A stretch of DNA of 64,000 nucleotides from Streptomyces platensis. Lineage in GTDB: Bacteria; Actinomycetota; Actinomycetes; Streptomycetales; Streptomycetaceae. The stretch's first letter is position 1; each line of letters opens with the position of its first letter. The notes under the pieces are model-generated. The model did not search any database. It was not told the DNA's origin and worked only from the letters and a program-made list of their open reading frames with translations. The translations under genes and the position numbers were made by a program. The stretch covers positions 4,712,001-4,776,000 of the forward strand of contig NZ_CP023691.1 of NCBI RefSeq assembly GCF_008704855.1, given 5' to 3'. Below are positions 63,641-64,000 of this stretch, one piece after another.

Positions 63641-64000
63641 TTACTTGTCGCATGGGGGCGCGTACGCGAGATGAGGCAGATACTCGCGCCATTTCTCCGG
63701 TGTCAGCACGCCCCGGGTGGTCGAGCAAATGCGGCGAATGGCCTTGTCGGCGTCCAGGTTCCACAGCCGGACGGTTCCGGCGCCGCTCGACACTCCGAGC
63801 ATCTGGCTTTGCGGGCTGAACGACAGGAAATTGCCGGTCTTGGCGTTGGGACTCGTCGATTGTCCGATGGGCGTGGCCCCGGACGGCGGTGTGACGTCCC
63901 AGAACCGGACCGTGTTGTCGTTCCCGCCACTCGCCAGGGTGTGGCCGCCCTTGCTGAACGTCAGCGACACCACCGCTTCGGTGTGACCCATGAGCGGGGA
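63641..64000 (-). CDS. WD40-repeat protein, C-terminal end only
   Basis: The frame stays open to the right edge, so the N-terminus is missing. The visible part has two WD40 blades (GHTEAVVSLTFSKGGHTLAS...NTVRFWD and FLSFSPQSQMLGVSS...GTVRLWNL). It ends with the tail LTPEKWREYLPHLAYAPPC, which is typical of large actinobacterial WD40 proteins carrying a kinase, peptidase or NTPase domain in front. What that front domain is cannot be seen. Confidence 0.88.
   Translation of the reverse strand, partial: SPLMGHTEAVVSLTFSKGGHTLASGGNDNTVRFWDVTPPSGATPIGQSTSPNAKTGNFLSFSPQSQMLGVSSGAGTVRLWNLDADKAIRRICSTTRGVLTPEKWREYLPHLAYAPPCDK

Overview
This window is chromosomal DNA from a Streptomyces or close relative. 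GC content and third-position GC are very high. Starts are often GTG, and genes frequently overlap by ATGA or GTGA. The core order SRP RNA, dnaX, ybaB-type gene, recR, DUF5063 gene, aspartokinase, asd, ECF-type sigma factor is a familiar Streptomyces arrangement. I see no insertion sequence, integrase, CRISPR array or prophage. The one clear gene remnant is a 3' fragment that looks like an arsenite/anion permease.

Left part (1-19.3 kb): regulated detoxification and efflux units. A FAD monooxygenase (cut by the left edge) diverges from a TetR repressor across a 34-bp palindrome, and an Fpg/Nei glycosylase follows the repressor. An esterase and a WYL regulator come next. An ABC ATPase/FtsX permease pair is followed by a convergent NarL-type two-component system. 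Near-identical 18-bp palindromes precede the transporter and the kinase, which suggests one regulon that also includes a 54-residue membrane peptide. A MarR regulator diverges from a questin-oxidase-like gene. An AfsQ1-like regulator, kinase and GerMN-like lipoprotein operon then diverges from a four-gene efflux operon (Cys-motif lipoprotein, peptidoglycan-binding adaptor, ATPase, MacB-type permease).

Middle (19.3-35 kb): a 44-residue Asp/His- and Arg-rich peptide gene, with its own promoter and 5' hairpin, lies just before an ABC exporter. Then come an APC permease, a TerD domain fused to a PD-(D/E)XK-like nuclease, a SHOCT protein and a copper-type DUF305/DUF6153 pair. Next are a small secreted protein, a VanZ-family protein, a second NarL-type two-component system and two tandemly duplicated serine hydrolases. 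The VanZ-to-hydrolase stretch looks like a cell-envelope module.

Core (35-43.9 kb): tRNA-Ser(GGA), SRP RNA, dnaX, ybaB, recR, DUF5063, aspartokinase (with a probable internal beta-subunit start), asd and a sigma factor. The sigma factor overlaps a membrane protein that may be its partner.

Right part (43.9-64 kb): SURF1, a His-rich cation diffusion facilitator, an S9 peptidase, a methyltransferase, a cytochrome P450 with a TetR regulator, and an extracellular-glycan module. That module is a GT2 synthase with a degenerate NodB domain, translationally coupled to a small ORF, followed by a repeat-rich LytR-CpsA-Psr protein. After it come a DoxX protein and an amidohydrolase sharing a perfect palindrome, an Ala-rich protein, an FkbM methyltransferase with a 12-bp repeat, a GT2 and a GntR regulator, and the C-terminus of a WD40 protein cut by the right edge.

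All functional calls come from reading motifs in translations. No database search was run.
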